Below the pieces are notes generated by a model. The model saw only the letters and a program-made list of their open reading frames with translations, was not told the DNA's origin and did no database searches. Both the position numbers and the translations under genes were made by a program. From Liolophura sinensis (lineage: Eukaryota > Mollusca > Polyplacophora > Chitonida > Chitonidae): a stretch of DNA of 60,000 nt. The stretch spans positions 31,541,608 through 31,601,607 of the forward strand of contig NC_088300.1 in NCBI RefSeq assembly GCF_032854445.1, read 5' to 3'. Of this stretch, positions 22,605 to 36,200 are shown piece after piece; position 1 is the stretch's first letter, and each line of letters opens with the position of its first letter.

Positions 22605-25121
22605 CTTATGAATACCCATCTACAAGTGCATGAAATTTCAAGCTATGACTCGCACAAATTCAGTTCCTCTATTTAATTTACATCAAACACGTTCTGAAGA
22701 GCTGTAAATTCTAGCTTAAATCAATGAGAAAACAAAGTTAATCTGATCTGGCATGGCATACTGTGACCTTGTCCAGTTTTGGCATATAATCAGAATTAAC
22801 TAGGAAGACTCTTCACACTTTTAGGGTAGTGTGAATTATTAATAAACACAGGATTTGTTCCTTGATTAATAACTAGGGTTAATCAAACAACTAGCTCTTA
22901 ATTTTAGGATACATTGTATACATGAGCAGGTATAGTGTGATTTGTATTTAAACTGCCCGTTGTCTCTTTCAGCCCTCTTTTAAACACATACCAGTAATAT
23001 AATTGAACTTCATGTTAACATTGTCACCAGAATGTATTAATACTGAGCTGTGAAGTTAATGATGCATATAATTACAGTTGCTGACTACAAGTAGCTTAGA
23101 AGGCTAGCATGACAATGGGATTAGCTTATCACTCTGTGCCAAGTCAGGAGGAATATAATGAGATTACATCATAGCATACTTGTGGTAGCTGAGAGTTCAT
23201 ACCCGCAGACAGCGTGAAGCATTTTAAGCCATGTAAACCGGGTATTTGTTCACCAGTCTTTGTCATACATGAATTTTCTAGTTATCCCCTAAAACTGAAC
23301 ACAATGAGACTGTATTTTTCCTTTTTCATTTAAAAACAAAAAAAAAAAATATTGTGTATAAAGTAATAATGAGTTCCATTTTGAAATTTAAGGAGTGGAA
23401 GAGTTCAGATATTGTTTAATTGTTAGATTTATTGTCAATGATAATTAAGCACCAGCAGTACAGTTTAATATGTAGGAGAAAGTTCAAGCATTCTCTTTTC
23501 TTAAATTTAACTTTACCATAAGTATTTCAAAAAGTGTAACCCAACACTGGAGATTGATAGTATGAATGGAAGATGACTGTTATATAGATTTATTGAAATA
23601 ATTTTAAAAGATATTTTATATATTTATATATACTACATGTATTTTTGATATCAGTGTGATGTAAAAGAGAAGTAGGTCTGATACATGTATTAATGAAAAG
23701 GGGTACACCTTTAAGGATTTAATGTGTATGACAGGCTAATTGATCTGAGATGGATCAAGGCAAATTTGTATGTAGATTAATTATTACTAACCAGCCAGAT
23801 AAATTTGTTTTACTTAATTGCTGTTGAGATCCATTCATTTGTATTTACTACATCTATCTGTATTGTGTATCCAATGATTTATTTGGATATTATATTTGAT
23901 ACAACGCCCTAATTTATGCACAGTCATGAGATATAAACTTCAGTAGGCTATAGATACTTCTCCTGCACATGTTTATAGATGTTATCATATATGTATGCAG
24001 TATTTAGACTTTGTACCTTTACTGTATACTGCTGACCTCTTGCCTCAAAAAGCACTTTCCTTCTTGTACTTGCAGTGGTGGGCAAACAGGGACAGGCAAA
24101 TTACTCTGTCTGTGTGCATGCTGTAAAGTTTTCGCATTTTTCTGTATTTACATAATGGCTCTTTTTACAGTTTTTTTTCCTTCATGAGAATTACATGTAC
24201 ACTATGTAGGTTAAATAACCCTTCCTGTATGGGTGTGGAGGTAACTTCACTTAGAAAAAAGATAGATCTGTCATCAGTTGCATGAAGTTAACAAATAGGA
24301 GTAATAAAATGAACTCATGCAAATTCCGTACAGTAAATGTCAGGACATATCAAAGCTTGAACTGTAGAAAGGCTGATATGTTTTGTATCAAATGCATTTT
24401 TAGTACTGGTATGGGGAACTAGTACTGGAGGGGACTTATGGTTTACACCTGGTCGGTCAGTCAGTCACAAGTACATTAGTCTCACTGTCAGTTCATCACA
24501 AATCTTTTTTTTTTCTTCAGACAGTTTTCAAAACGGTTCGTCATACCGAATTGAAACTTGATATTTGTACATGGGTCCAGCATAACATGTGTCCAGTGTA
24601 AGTTTGGACAAGTGTGTTCTGGTCTATAAAATAATGGTTGTTTTTTGTGCAGTTTCCCCACTTTTCCTCAAAGCGGTTGATTACTCTAACTTGAAACTTC
24701 TCAAATGGCTTCACCAAGTTTCAAGACAAATTTGGATTTTTGGGCCAATTTGTCCATTTTGAACAAAATTCTGACTTTTTATTTTGTTTTACAGAGCTTT
24801 TTTTCTGATAGCTCAAACCAGAAGGGTACATATATTTCTCTCAGGATATAATATTTGTACTTCCAGGATGCTTGTTGTGGATAGGACTACAAGTGTACAT
24901 TACATGTATCTCGTGAAAAAAGAAATATCTGTCAATATATGTCAACAGGAACTAAAGCTAAGTTAATGGTACTGTTTTTCTTTTTGAAAGTTGAAAACCT
25001 ACCATATATGCTGGTAACTTTTGTTTTTCTCAGATTTCTTACTTTATCCTGGGACTAGCCAGTCACTCACTATCTGTCTCATTATTATTATTACACCTGC
25101 AAATACAACAGACATTACGCA

Positions 25122-25337
25122 CTAAACTCCAGCTTTTCAACTCATTTTGCAACCAATATTTTGGTACATTCTTAAAAAACTGTTTGTGGCGTAGAGAAAT
25201 AATTCGCACAGATTTATGAAACTTGCATCTTTAATGACATGGACAAATCATTTTTAGCATCATTTTGATAATAATTGTATGAATAAATTCCACTGAAAAA
25301 AGTGCTCTAGTGGTTGAAAAGATTGAAGATTTAGTTT
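25122..25337 (-). repeat. MITE family copy B2, inverted
   Basis: The reverse complement matches copies at 1201 and 57560, including AAATGATTTGTCCATGTC-like and TGCGAATTATTTCTCTAC segments. Ends are AACTCCAGCTTTTCAA and AGATTGAAGATTTAGTT. Confidence 0.6.
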
Positions 25338-25696
25338 ACCTTGAGACTGACATGCCTTATTCACTTACCTTTGAATGTATACCCCTATAGTTTCATATTT
25401 TATTTTGGTATGTACGGGTACATGTTGTATGTGTATGTATTGTCACTGTAGTAAAATACATGTGTCTATAGTAATTTGTTTAAAATGCTTAACTGTGGGA
25501 GATACCTGTACTGTGAGTGGTAAAGTTTTTCTGTAAAGCACATTAGTGGAACTACAGGTTTTAGATGCAGATGAATTTCTGACAAAACCCAGGATGTGTG
25601 AACAGGAGGAAGCTTTATTATCTGATACATTAGGTGACAGGGACAGGATTAGGGGGTACAGGATTATCTTAAGCCTGGCTGGTTGGAGGTGGTGGT

Positions 25697-25712
25697 GGGG
25701 GGGGGGGGGGGG
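25697..25712 (+). repeat. Poly-G tract
   Basis: Sixteen consecutive G preceded by GGAGGTGGTGG and followed by AGGGG. Potential G-quadruplex. Confidence 0.9.
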
Positions 25713-28282
25713 AGGGGATTACATACTACAGGTATTAGTATGTGGTCAACAGTATTGATAGAGGATGTGCTGGGGATCCATAAGGGATAGGGAAGGAGGG
25801 GTGACATATATAGGGCAGACATACTTACAGGTAAATAATTTAATTTTTAAACAGGAAAGGCACTTGGACATGCATGTACACATGTATAGCCTGACAGTGG
25901 GGATAGACTTTATGCAGGTACATGTATAAGGGATATATTTGTCTTTTGATTGATTGGATTCAGTCTGAATGAAGATCTAAGAAACAGATATTAGATCTGG
26001 TATGTATTGAGCTTATTAATTCACCTGTGTATGGGCATGTGCACAGGTATACATTTATAGTTGTTAAAATCATTTACAGGTACACATATTTTATGCAAGT
26101 CTGTCATTTCTTGTATTGGACAGCGTTAATGTCGGAACATTAGTTTAACCTTGAGCAGACACGTGTTCATTCATGTGAACAAATAATAAATCATAATTTA
26201 TAATAACAAAATCGTAAATACAGTGAAGAAATGAAAAAGAAAATTCTGTATTACTTAATATTAGGAAAATATAGATAAAAGTACCTGCATTGGCATGCAG
26301 TATTATTGCGCTACTTTGCTTCATGATGAGTTCAAATCTACATGCAGCTCCAGCCACTACTATATAGTGGGGAATTTCTTTTTATTTTGAGTGCAAATTG
26401 TGTCTCTATTTCTTCTGTGTTCTTTCACTATTTGATTTGATAAACCTCCTGATTAATTTGGCCATACAACATTAGGAAACAGAGAGTAGTTGTAGGCATG
26501 TACAGGCAGACTAATTATATTCTTAGGCAATACAGGTATTGCTTCAGTGAGAAAGTTTTGATGGATGTTCTGAAAAACTAAGTATACAGGGCTTAACTAG
26601 GACCTCTGATCCTTACATGCAACGTTTTGAGTAATTTTGTTTCTAAAACATTTCCAGTTTTAGAGTGTAACAAAAAAATATTCATACAGTATGACTATCA
26701 TATACAGATCTTTGAAATGTATGTTACCTCACCTACTATAAAGATATTGAATTACTGTTGTAAAGAATGTTATGATTGTATCAGTAGATGGCGGTTTCCC
26801 TGAAGGCATTCCAGTACACATCGCATGCTGTGACTTCATTCTGTTATCTTTACTTCCGTAAACATATGAGAGTGCAGACTATTCATTTACATATCTGCCC
26901 TGGTGTAAACATGTAGCATCATGCTGTGTCTACAGGCTATAGCCCAGGAATACAATCACTATATTGTGTACATCTGTACTGGTATATTAAAAAAAAAAAT
27001 CCAAAAAAAAAAGAATCCAAACTGAAGCAAAAATTGCTTTCGCATAATTACCCAGCTAAAATGCCCTTTCATCTAATTTGAAATATTAACTCATCAGCTG
27101 TCAGTGCAGCATAGTTAGAGTATGAAGTCATGCATGCAGAACAACAAGCTGTCAGTGACCTCCCTGACCTCATTCCCCGTGGTAATGCCTGACCTGTAAA
27201 TGCACAGTGTTTAAACTAGGAATATTAATTTCAGCATCAAGGGGGACAGTGATTTAGCTCAGGTTTACACTACCCACACTCTGAATTAGTTTGGTACTAG
27301 TATTAATTAGCAAATGCAAGTACCATTGCTCAGCTACATGTATGTCAGGCTCATGCATTGTAGACTACAAGCCTATAAACGACCAGTCAAATAAAAATAA
27401 GGCCTTAACTGATTGTTTCAAGGTTTATTGCCCTGTCATGCTCAGACCGTTGTTGAAATGTTTATTTAATCAATGAATGATTTCATTGTTGAGGTAAGGT
27501 TTGCATGTAATATTCTTGAAATGATTCTGGATATAAATCTAATTCTCGTGTGATCTTTGCTGAAGCAATTTACAGATACGAACTCACTGTCCGAAGTGTG
27601 AGATGTTCTGTGACATATGTCAGCTTACATATGAAGTAAATATTCACATGTTCAATAATTTACGTCATTTACTTATACGTTGGTAGTTTTAAATATGTCC
27701 TAGAATATACATGTAGATATTTGTGATTGAAGTTATTGGGAAGGAGTGAATTCACTGTTTTATGAGCCAGCTCCAGGAAAGCGGGTTGTCTCCCTTTAGT
27801 TGACCGGGCTTCTTGTGGAAAAAGTGGAACAAGAGCACAGGGAGCTGTCTTATTTAACAACTATCCAATGTTTGTCAATTTGATAATAAATGAATAGATA
27901 GGTATTAATTATTACATCACCTGTCCAGATACATTACATATGCACATGTAGATGTACATCCTTGTTGCCTAACATACATACAGTATATAGATTTTTTAAA
28001 TGAACAGACGTACAGGTAAAATATATTTGAGAACAGCTTAGTCCCACGTGTGCCTGTTGCACAGTGCAGTATTTAACACACATTTATGATGAAAATTATC
28101 ACATCTTGGAAAAATACATCCATGTGGCATATATAGTTGCCTTTATTATTTAACACTTTTTTTTTATTGGAATAAAAGTGTATAGGTACCTGTATATGTA
28201 CCCTGCTTAGTTTTGTGAAGTCCCTGTGTAGAAGTGATAAGCTATTACATGTAAATGTACACATATATATTTGGTGTTGCAG

Positions 28283-28385
28283 AGCCCATGTCGTGTAGGC
28301 TCCGAGAACCGGGGACAGCACACGGTCAGGGTGGAGAGACGAAGGCCCAGGTCTGTCCCAGCCACCTCAGCCAGGATCCCTCTAG
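28283..28385 (+). CDS. Second coding exon of the unrecognised long gene
   Basis: The acceptor is TTGGTGTTGCAG (AG at 28281-28282) and the donor GTAAGT after 28385. 103 bp, entering in phase 0 and leaving in phase 1. It continues leader 1 with SPCRVGSEN and an arginine-rich stretch VRVERRRPRSVPATSARIPL. Its last base G combines with GG of the exon at 59568 to give Gly. Base composition is markedly GC- and CpG-richer than the flanks. Function unknown; the segment is basic and probably disordered. Confidence 0.6.
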
Positions 28386-28732
28386 GTAAGTCACACTTCC
28401 ATTAGACTCGTGATTCTGGTGCTCAGTGCCCATGTTCCTATTACTGTACAAGTACTAATTTGAGTCCTAGCTGCCCAAATCATGATTTGCATGTTGATTA
28501 TTTGCTCTTAGCTTATCTCCCTACATGTGTATAAGCTGGAGAGTCTGGTCATTATGATAACAGTTACCTCCCTTTATTACATTGTTTGTTTTGTCCATTT
28601 GTTGGTATTACTCATACATGTGCATGTATTTACTCTCATCAGTGCTTGTTCATATGTTTATTGTGATTTGCAATATTTAAAGCAGGCCTAATTTCCTCAT
28701 GGGTATAATCAGAGCTGTATCTCCAATATTGA

Positions 28733-28812
28733 ATTGATAGGCTGTTTTGTTATATCAAGTGCTATGATCTTGATTTGATAGGCTGTTTTGTTAGATAATG
28801 TGCTGTGTTATT
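28733..28812 (+). repeat. Two-copy 40-bp tandem duplication
   Basis: GATAGGCTGTTTTGTTA recurs exactly 40 bp apart, followed in both copies by a diverged AA-GTGCT-like stretch. Confidence 0.6.
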
Positions 28813-30144
28813 ATCTCTGGCATTTTATCTTCAAAATCCAACATGTTTTATATTCGTAACTCCATACATGTATATATATACACTGGTCATGTGTATGTAG
28901 AGATGATTCCTCTCTGGCACTGGTATAGGTTCAGGTTGCGGGTACTGTGTGGAGAAGTTTTCTTGCAGTACATTGTATGTGGTATATACATACCTTCACT
29001 CCCTGACAAAAAGCACCTGCTCAGTGCTTTTTTTTTACACAGGAATCTTATCTCCGATATACAAGACACTCATGGTATTTCCTTATCTGTCTTGTCAAGT
29101 TAAATTCCTTAGGTGGACTCAAGTACTTATTGAGGGCATGATGCTTAACACAGCAATAAAATAAAAAAAAAACAAACAAACAAAAGCAAAACCGCATTCA
29201 GTGTAGGCCTAGGTATAGCTTTGAACCAGTCCACAATGTAGGCCAGGGTACTAGGTACTTGAACCTGTCAAATAACTCTGATAAGGTAGAAACTGGCCAA
29301 AAACAGCAAAATGCTGCTCCACAGCTATTGTTGTCTGGGTTTAAAACCTAATGCTACAGACATCTGTCTGTCTGCCTGAGTGTGCATATATGAGCTCTCT
29401 TTAAATTTAGGGAAGTTTTAATGTAGTACATGTATGTTATAAAAAAATGGCGGTTTTACAGCAATTTTATGTTTCAATGGCTGAAATTAAATAAATTATG
29501 TTAGTAAGTGGCATCTTACATGAATGTTACATTTACTTTCTTTTTTCCTCACAATAGATAGTACAGTGACTGTGTTAGTAACCTTTCAAGTATATGAATG
29601 TAATTTCGTTTTATTTTAATTGCTGGAAATGTAACACATTTGCATTATTACTATGATTTCTGACTGACCTGTCCAATACATTACTTGTATACATGTTCAT
29701 CAATGTAATAGATAGTACTTGGCATATCCCATGACATTAGAAATTTTTTTTAATGAGTTTTATTTTGCATAATGTGTAAAGGAGATCAGTCATGACATTA
29801 ATGTAATCCTTGTTAATTAACCGCTCAGGCTGTTGTAAAGCAGACGTTAATGTCTTTTAAACAGCTACAGTAACGTGTACACCAGATTTGAATAGCGTGC
29901 CAAAAGGGCTTTACATCTTATAATGACATGTAAAGACTTACTGTAGCATGTGACACGCTTCATTTAAGACCCATTGTTCATCGTGTTACAACATAATGAA
30001 CAGTGAATAGTTTGTAGGTTTGATTATAAGCACCTGTACTTCTTACTGTCAACTAAAGTGACAAGGCACTTATTTAGGATTTACTACTTAGGTATTCATT
30101 TAATTAATTGGTGTTGTACGCCGTACTGTAGAATACTTCACTTA

Positions 30145-30712
30145 AAGGAGAAGAAAATTCAGATATCGATCAAATACCATTGAAAAGAGTATGCTTTTAC
30201 TTGCAGAACCATGCCATAAAAGAAAAAATGTATCTCAAGTTAATAAATTGTAAATAAAGTTAACACCAAAATCCCCTGTGGGCAACTCCATTTTGCCTGA
30301 GAACTAGTCCTGAAATCTTCTGTGTTAGGAGGAGAATTGCCATTGGAAACCGCCGAAGTGCAGTTCGTACATTTCCGGTATAACTCTTCTTCCCAGAAGG
30401 TAGCGAACAGAACTGTTTGTTTTCCGCTTGACGATCGGGAAACCAGAATGTTGGATGTAGGTTCCGAGTTTACACAAACAAGCCGGCAGTTTTAACGACT
30501 CTCAGTTGCTGAGAGGCAACACACCCCCACCATAAAGTACAGGTTGTTAAAGATGGAAGACGTGATGGACTTGGTGATTTATGCCAGCTTTGCAGTTTTC
30601 AGGCTTTTTGAGTATGGCGAGAAAAAATCGCAAGATTATGTAGCAGGCACCACTAGATAGAAAAAAATGTGCTCTTTTCAGTCTGTAGTGTCATGTTTTT
30701 CAGTTTTCTTCT
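30145..30712. mobile_element. Nonautonomous element E1, TTA-flanked
   Basis: 568 bp between TTA (30142-30144) and TTA (30713-30715). Ends are weakly inverted: AAGGAGAAGAAAA at the left and TTTTCTTCTT at the right. It holds an open stretch starting MEDVMDLVIYASF (30553-30660, +) that may be a relic. Alternatively E1 and E2 are one element. Confidence 0.45.
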
Positions 30713-30715
30713 TTA

Positions 30716-31280
30716 AGCCCCTTCCAAACTATCCAACATCGTTCGACTTCAAGTTGAATGCTGTTGAAGTAAGTTGAGTATCCCGTCCAGACTACAGATC
30801 AGATATGTTAACATTGTTCAACACTGTTGCTGTGTGTAGAACTGTGCTTTTTACCAAACTTTCGATAAATTGGAGGAAAAACTCCATCTTTCTCTCTAGT
30901 GTATGAGACACAGTGACAAATTGCAAGAAGCTTATTGCCATGGCCATACACCTGCATCAACGAAACTATTTCATCGTGAGACCAGTTTCTCTCTTTCACC
31001 TTTTGTCGTCATTTTGCCCAGGTCACGTGCCTTCAGACGGTCACGTTATTGCTACACGCCCGCTGATTGACTACATTCACTCAGCTTCAGTAAACTTGTT
31101 GACAAAAAATACAGATGCACATTTCCAATTCATTAAAGTTGGATGGTGTTGAGTGTTGTTGAACGGATTTGAAGAACCTGTCCAGATTACTCAACACGAC
31201 TCAACTTGTTGACTAAAGTTCAAGTTGACTCTTTTTGGGTCAACAAAAGTTGAGTGATGTTGGATAGTCTGGATGGGGCT
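30716..31280. mobile_element. Harbinger-like nonautonomous element E2 with TIRs and TTA duplication
   Basis: 565 bp. The left end AGCCCCTTCCAAACTATCCA is the inverted match of the right end TGGATAGTCTGGATGGGGCT, and the similarity extends about 40 bp inwards. It is flanked by TTA at 30713-30715 and 31281-31283; a 3-bp TWA target duplication is the PIF/Harbinger signature. The minus-strand ORF 30999-30808 begins MKERNWSHDEIVSLMQVYG and resembles the first helix of Myb/SANT-like or MADF domains of Harbinger accessory proteins. It looks like a fossil of that gene. Confidence 0.7.
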
Positions 31281-32439
31281 TTATATGACAGTAGCCAGCT
31301 TTATGGTGGGAGGAAACAAGGCAGGCCCCAGAGAAACCCATGGCCATCAGCAGGTTGCTCCTCTCTAGTAACCTTCCTCACTGGACTGCTATGACCAAGG
31401 AGGTTCATTGTGCTGAATTGCCTCTTGTGAAACTCTGGAGATTTGTCAGACGTGTGGTTTCTCTCTGTCATCCAGCTAATCTGACTGCCATTATATAAAG
31501 GACATATATTGTTTTTAATACATTGTAAATCACGGTAATGTAAGCCAAGTACAATTTTCTCCAGCCAGGAAATATTCTATAAGAATATTCCCCTTTTCAA
31601 AGGAGTCTCCATTTAAAGCACAGTACATGTACAAAAAATGACTAAATTATGAGGTATGTGAAGAAAAGATAGCTTCACCTTTTTGGTATGTGTCCGGTTG
31701 AGTTTAGACAGATTTGTGTTCATATTTTATCGACAAGCATGGATTTGTATATAGTGTTTATAAAAGTATACATAAACAAATTAGAAATAGAAATCTTTCA
31801 CGCTAATCTGTAGTACTTGTATATACAGCGTAGTTGAAAGGTTTCCTGGTCTATCTTTCTTGCTAATAACTTCTCTTTAAAATTTGTCTGAATTCGTGTG
31901 AAAATGTCTGCCATTCTAGACCTTATGAGATAGGCCAGGCGTAAATAAAATTTTAGATTCTGAATGAAAGGTGGATTCTTATAGCCCACATGTGCATGGA
32001 AGACCTCACACATGCAAGTCAACATACATTATATATGTGCTGTCAAAATGGTTCTATTTCAACTTGAACAAAAAAGTCGTCATTTAGGTAATGTTTTTTT
32101 ATGTCAGTAGATCCACATGTAGTGAATCTATGTCAGTTATTGTCAGTATTAAAGGTCATACAAGAATTGAGCCAGACCAATGAATAAGATATTTTATGGT
32201 GTATTTTTTTTTAATCTAAAAATTCCTTTTGACTTTGATTTCCTATATGTCTAATAGTGTTTTTGAAACTTGCAGTCAGCCCAAAATGTAAAAACCTAGA
32301 TGTGGGTAGCGATCAGGATAAAAGTGTATCGAGAAGATTTCACGAATGTTTATGTATGTATCCCATGTTCTGTGTCATGGACGTTTACATACATGTATGT
32401 ATCCACTGATAAGCTAGTGTGTTTGCATATGTACTCCCA

Positions 32440-33240
32440 CATCTCAGCCTGTATCCCATGATGGTATGTTATGTATGTATCTCATGAATCATGAATGTTC
32501 AGACATATATCCCATGTGTCATGGGTGTTTATAGATAGGTATCTCATGTATCATGGATATCCACATATGTATCCCATGTATCATGGATATTCACATATGT
32601 ATCCCATGTATCATGGATATCCACATATGTATCCCCATGTATCATGGATATTCACATATGTATCCCATGTATCATGGATATTCACATGTATCCCATGTAT
32701 CACGGATATTCACATGTGTATCTCATGTATCATGGATATTCACATGTGTATCTCATGTATCATGGATATTCACATATGTATCCCATGTATCATGGATATT
32801 CACATGTGTATCTCATGTGTTATGGATATTCACATGTGTATCTCGTGTATCATGGATATTCGCATATGTATCCCATGTATCATGGATATTCGCATATGTA
32901 TCCCATGTATCATGGATATTCACATGTGTATCTCATGTGTCATGGATATTCACATGTGTATCTCATGTATCATGGATATTCACATATGTATCCCATGCAT
33001 CATGGATATTCACATATGTATCCCATGTATCATGGATATTCACATATGTATCTCATGTATCATGGATATTCACATGTGTATCTCATGTGTCATGGATATT
33101 CACATGTGTATCTCATGTGTCATGGATATTCACATGTGTATCTCGTGTATCATGGATATTCGTATATGTATCCCATGTATCATGGATATTCGCATATGTA
33201 TCCCATGTATCATGGATGTTTACAGATGTGTATCCTATCA
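32440..33240 (+). repeat. 30-bp minisatellite, about 23 regular units
   Basis: The unit contains ATCATGGATATTCACATGTG followed by TATCTCATGT. Variants are CATATGTATCCC versus CATGTGTATCTC, and TTCGC for TTCAC. The regular core runs from about 32540 to 33235, with degenerate units upstream from about 32344. The unit lacks stops and is a multiple of three, so three overlapping long ORFs appear in all plus frames. They are artefacts inside an intron, not genes. Confidence 0.93.
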
Positions 33241-36200
33241 GGGCCATACCTAAGGCCATTTTAGCTTTGGAAAACTGTTCTGGCGCCTAGTCTGATCAAC
33301 TTGTATTTAAACAGACATATTAATTGAAAAAAATAGGGTGGTTTAGTTACTAATAGACAGATTAATTTTCATACATATAACTTTTCTTTCTGAAAGTATC
33401 ATTTTGAATTACATTTCATAAACTTTCTTTATGCAAGGTCACAATGTTGCCTTTAAAGTTTGGGATCAGAACCTTAAATTTTTTTTCGAGATGTGGCCTT
33501 TCCTATGAATCCTGTTCACGTATGGATCTCGTTTATCATGACTGTTCCCTGATCTACGTGTAAGTGTCTCATTTATCATTGATGTTCATGACTTTAGCTT
33601 TTATGGTTTTATAATGATTATACCTGTCTACAATTCATGGCAATTAGAGACTGACAGGGAGACAGACAGTGTGGCCTGTATTTTCTTGTACATATACATG
33701 TGTATTTTCACTCAGGTTAATGTAAAGAGAGCTTTGATCGGCTGTGAGTAGTTTGGAAACAGTTTATGAGTGGGACTCTGGTTTCTGTAATTGACCTGAG
33801 CTTTTGTAGTGGTTTAGTTAATTATTAATTTATAATCTACCCTGAAGCAAGCCCTTGTCTGTTATTGTGGATTAAACGTTTTTACCTACATTTGTTGTGT
33901 TGGTTTTAATGGTTTTGTGATATATCACTACATGTCAACTCTGGAACACTTTGATGATACTATTGTTCTACTTCAGCTGTAGACCATTCTTTTCGTTTGT
34001 GATCCACTAATTTGTGATTATTTGTTTAATTAGTTTTTATGTTGAAGAATATAGTCTCTCCATATATTTTCAAGTTTCGTTAAATAGAATTCTTACTCAT
34101 GTTTGTTTTTTTTTGTTTTGTTTTTTTTTTTTTTCGAAATAAAAGTAGGCCTGCTTAAAATTGGAGAATATGAACATGTATTATGTGAGAATGTTGTCTG
34201 AATTTTGGGGCGTCTGTCAACCTTTTTGTGGTAATGAGTGTCTAGTCATGATACTGTATTTATGTAAGCGTGCAGTTAGTTTTTTGCGCTGCTCTTGTTA
34301 CCATATAGGTATTAGTGTCTGGTGCTTTGTTACCAGCTTGAATTCTAACCCTAATTTTCTACCTGTCCAAAAAAAAAAAAAGACGTTACTGTGGAAACCA
34401 GTGTGTTAGTTTGGTCAGTCAGGTGTGGTGATATGTATATCAGCCTCACCTGTGGAGCATTATCTTACCTGAGACAGGTAAATGGAGGTACCTGAGTGAA
34501 ATCAGGTAAGGCAGTTACCCAGGCACATGCAGAATATGTTGCCCAGTTTTAGGGGGGTTTTGGTCAGCAGGGGTCATTGTTCCATGGTGTGGGGAGAGGC
34601 TCCTGGGGCTGTCTTTGTACTATTGTGCCCTGGTATTGAGGAAGACCTCAATGGAAAGCTCTTAAGCTTCTGACACAAGCAATGTGTTTTACTTAGTGAT
34701 CATTCAAGTGTATTATGTTTCTCCGTTCAGCCCGGTTTACAGCATGTCCCTGTTCTACCCTAGGCACGTTTGGTACATACATTCTTTGTACTTGTTAAAT
34801 GTACATCAATGAAATACCCTTGCATTTTACCTGTGAAGACCTGGAGAAACACATCTTACCTCAGTTACCTGTCTGGTCCTAATGACAGGTGAACTGAGTT
34901 AACCACAGCTTTACCTATGTCTACCTGGCTGTTTCTGAACTTAGCATAGAGAGGAACATTTACCCACCTGATATTGCTTAAATAACTGTGCACGCTCATA
35001 AGGAATTGTCAAAGATTGGGTAAGTTTTTTAGAATGATTTATAGCTGATCTTTTATCCCATGAAAAAGATCCATGAAACATAATATGTATGTTTAATTTA
35101 GCGTGATAAATGTGTGTGTCAGTTTGCACATAATAACCTTTGGTTGAAGTATATATTGTTTGCCATTCGCTGGTTTAGCTTAACACTGAATAGGATGCCT
35201 CATGGTAATTGTTATTCGAAGTAATATTTATCAAAAGAAATTTGTTCATGGATAGGCACTTCAATATGAACATCTTACTCATTATTACCATAGATTTAAG
35301 TCTACCTGACCACATACTTCTGCACCCTATGCTCTTGCACCTATATTTACACCTGTTGAATGGCTGTGAAGAAATGTCTGCTCAAGGACAGCTCAAAGTT
35401 TACAATACCTGCACTGTTTGCTCAATATGTTATTCACGTTAAAATGCCTTCACACATCAAGTGCCCTGTTTGTAGGATGGACTGCTGAAGTACCTATATT
35501 CTCCTGGAACAATACTGTCATATCAACAGGATCTGGGGTATGGAATGCTTTACTGAGGTGCCATATTTTGGCAACTTGATGTGAAAACCACTGGTGTGAT
35601 ATTGCAGCACGCACTTTCTCTGCATCTCTGTTTTGATCAGTTCACAGGAATATATATTGTTCTGCACGACCTTTACTTTAACATACAGTGTAGTTATGAC
35701 TGTACATGTGTGTGCAGAAATATTGTTGTTCAAAAGTTGTTGTTTTTTTTTGGTTTTTGTTTATTAAACTCTGTGCTCTTACATAGGTGAGCTGAACAAT
35801 GATGACCACAGCTGTAGTTAAAATTTAAGGATAAGATTATCAGTCTTTTGTTATCTAAGAAGTATTTTCCATCTGTAAAAAAGTTATATGTAATGCTTTC
35901 TTGTTCATATACATGTATCTCAGCTACATCTTTGTCTGGGATTGTATAAACATAATCTTCATTTTCTGACGAAAAATTTTGTTAATACAAATCTTTCTGT
36001 ATTTTCAGATATATACATCTACATAAACAGCTGTTATTTATTGAACACAAAAATGAGGCTGTGTTGTAAGTCATCCATCATGTATATGGCTGTAGACTGG
36101 ACCAGTAGATGTAGTTTCATGATAAGCTGACAGTTTGGTAGATGACCTTGGGTATAAACAGGTACATGTACCTGTACAACTGTTAGATGCAATATTAATC

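Larger units (their letters stand above)
18757..28282 (+). other. Intron 1 of the unrecognised long gene (about 9.5 kb)
   Basis: No convincing exon was found inside. Contents: SINE (20123), 40-bp array (20300), TA repeat (21267), MITEs (22429, 25122) and a poly-G tract (25697-25712). Around 24440-24790 is a stretch with repeated GAAACTTG-type motifs that may be another diverged repeat. Confidence 0.5.
30098..31365 (-). mobile_element. SINE split by a nested 1.1 kb insertion
   Basis: The SINE 3' half ends at CTTCACTTA (30136-30144). Its core resumes at TATGACAGTAGCCAGC (31284 on). In intact copies these two parts are contiguous (TTTCACTTATACGACGG), so 30145-31283 is an insertion that includes one duplicated TTA. 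Two elements appear to share the gap; see the next two entries. Confidence 0.75.

Noticed and set aside
32495-33290. Three overlapping ORFs of 206-252 codons, the longest in the window
   Set aside because: All arise from a stop-free 30-bp tandem repeat within an intron; the same unit is read in three registers.
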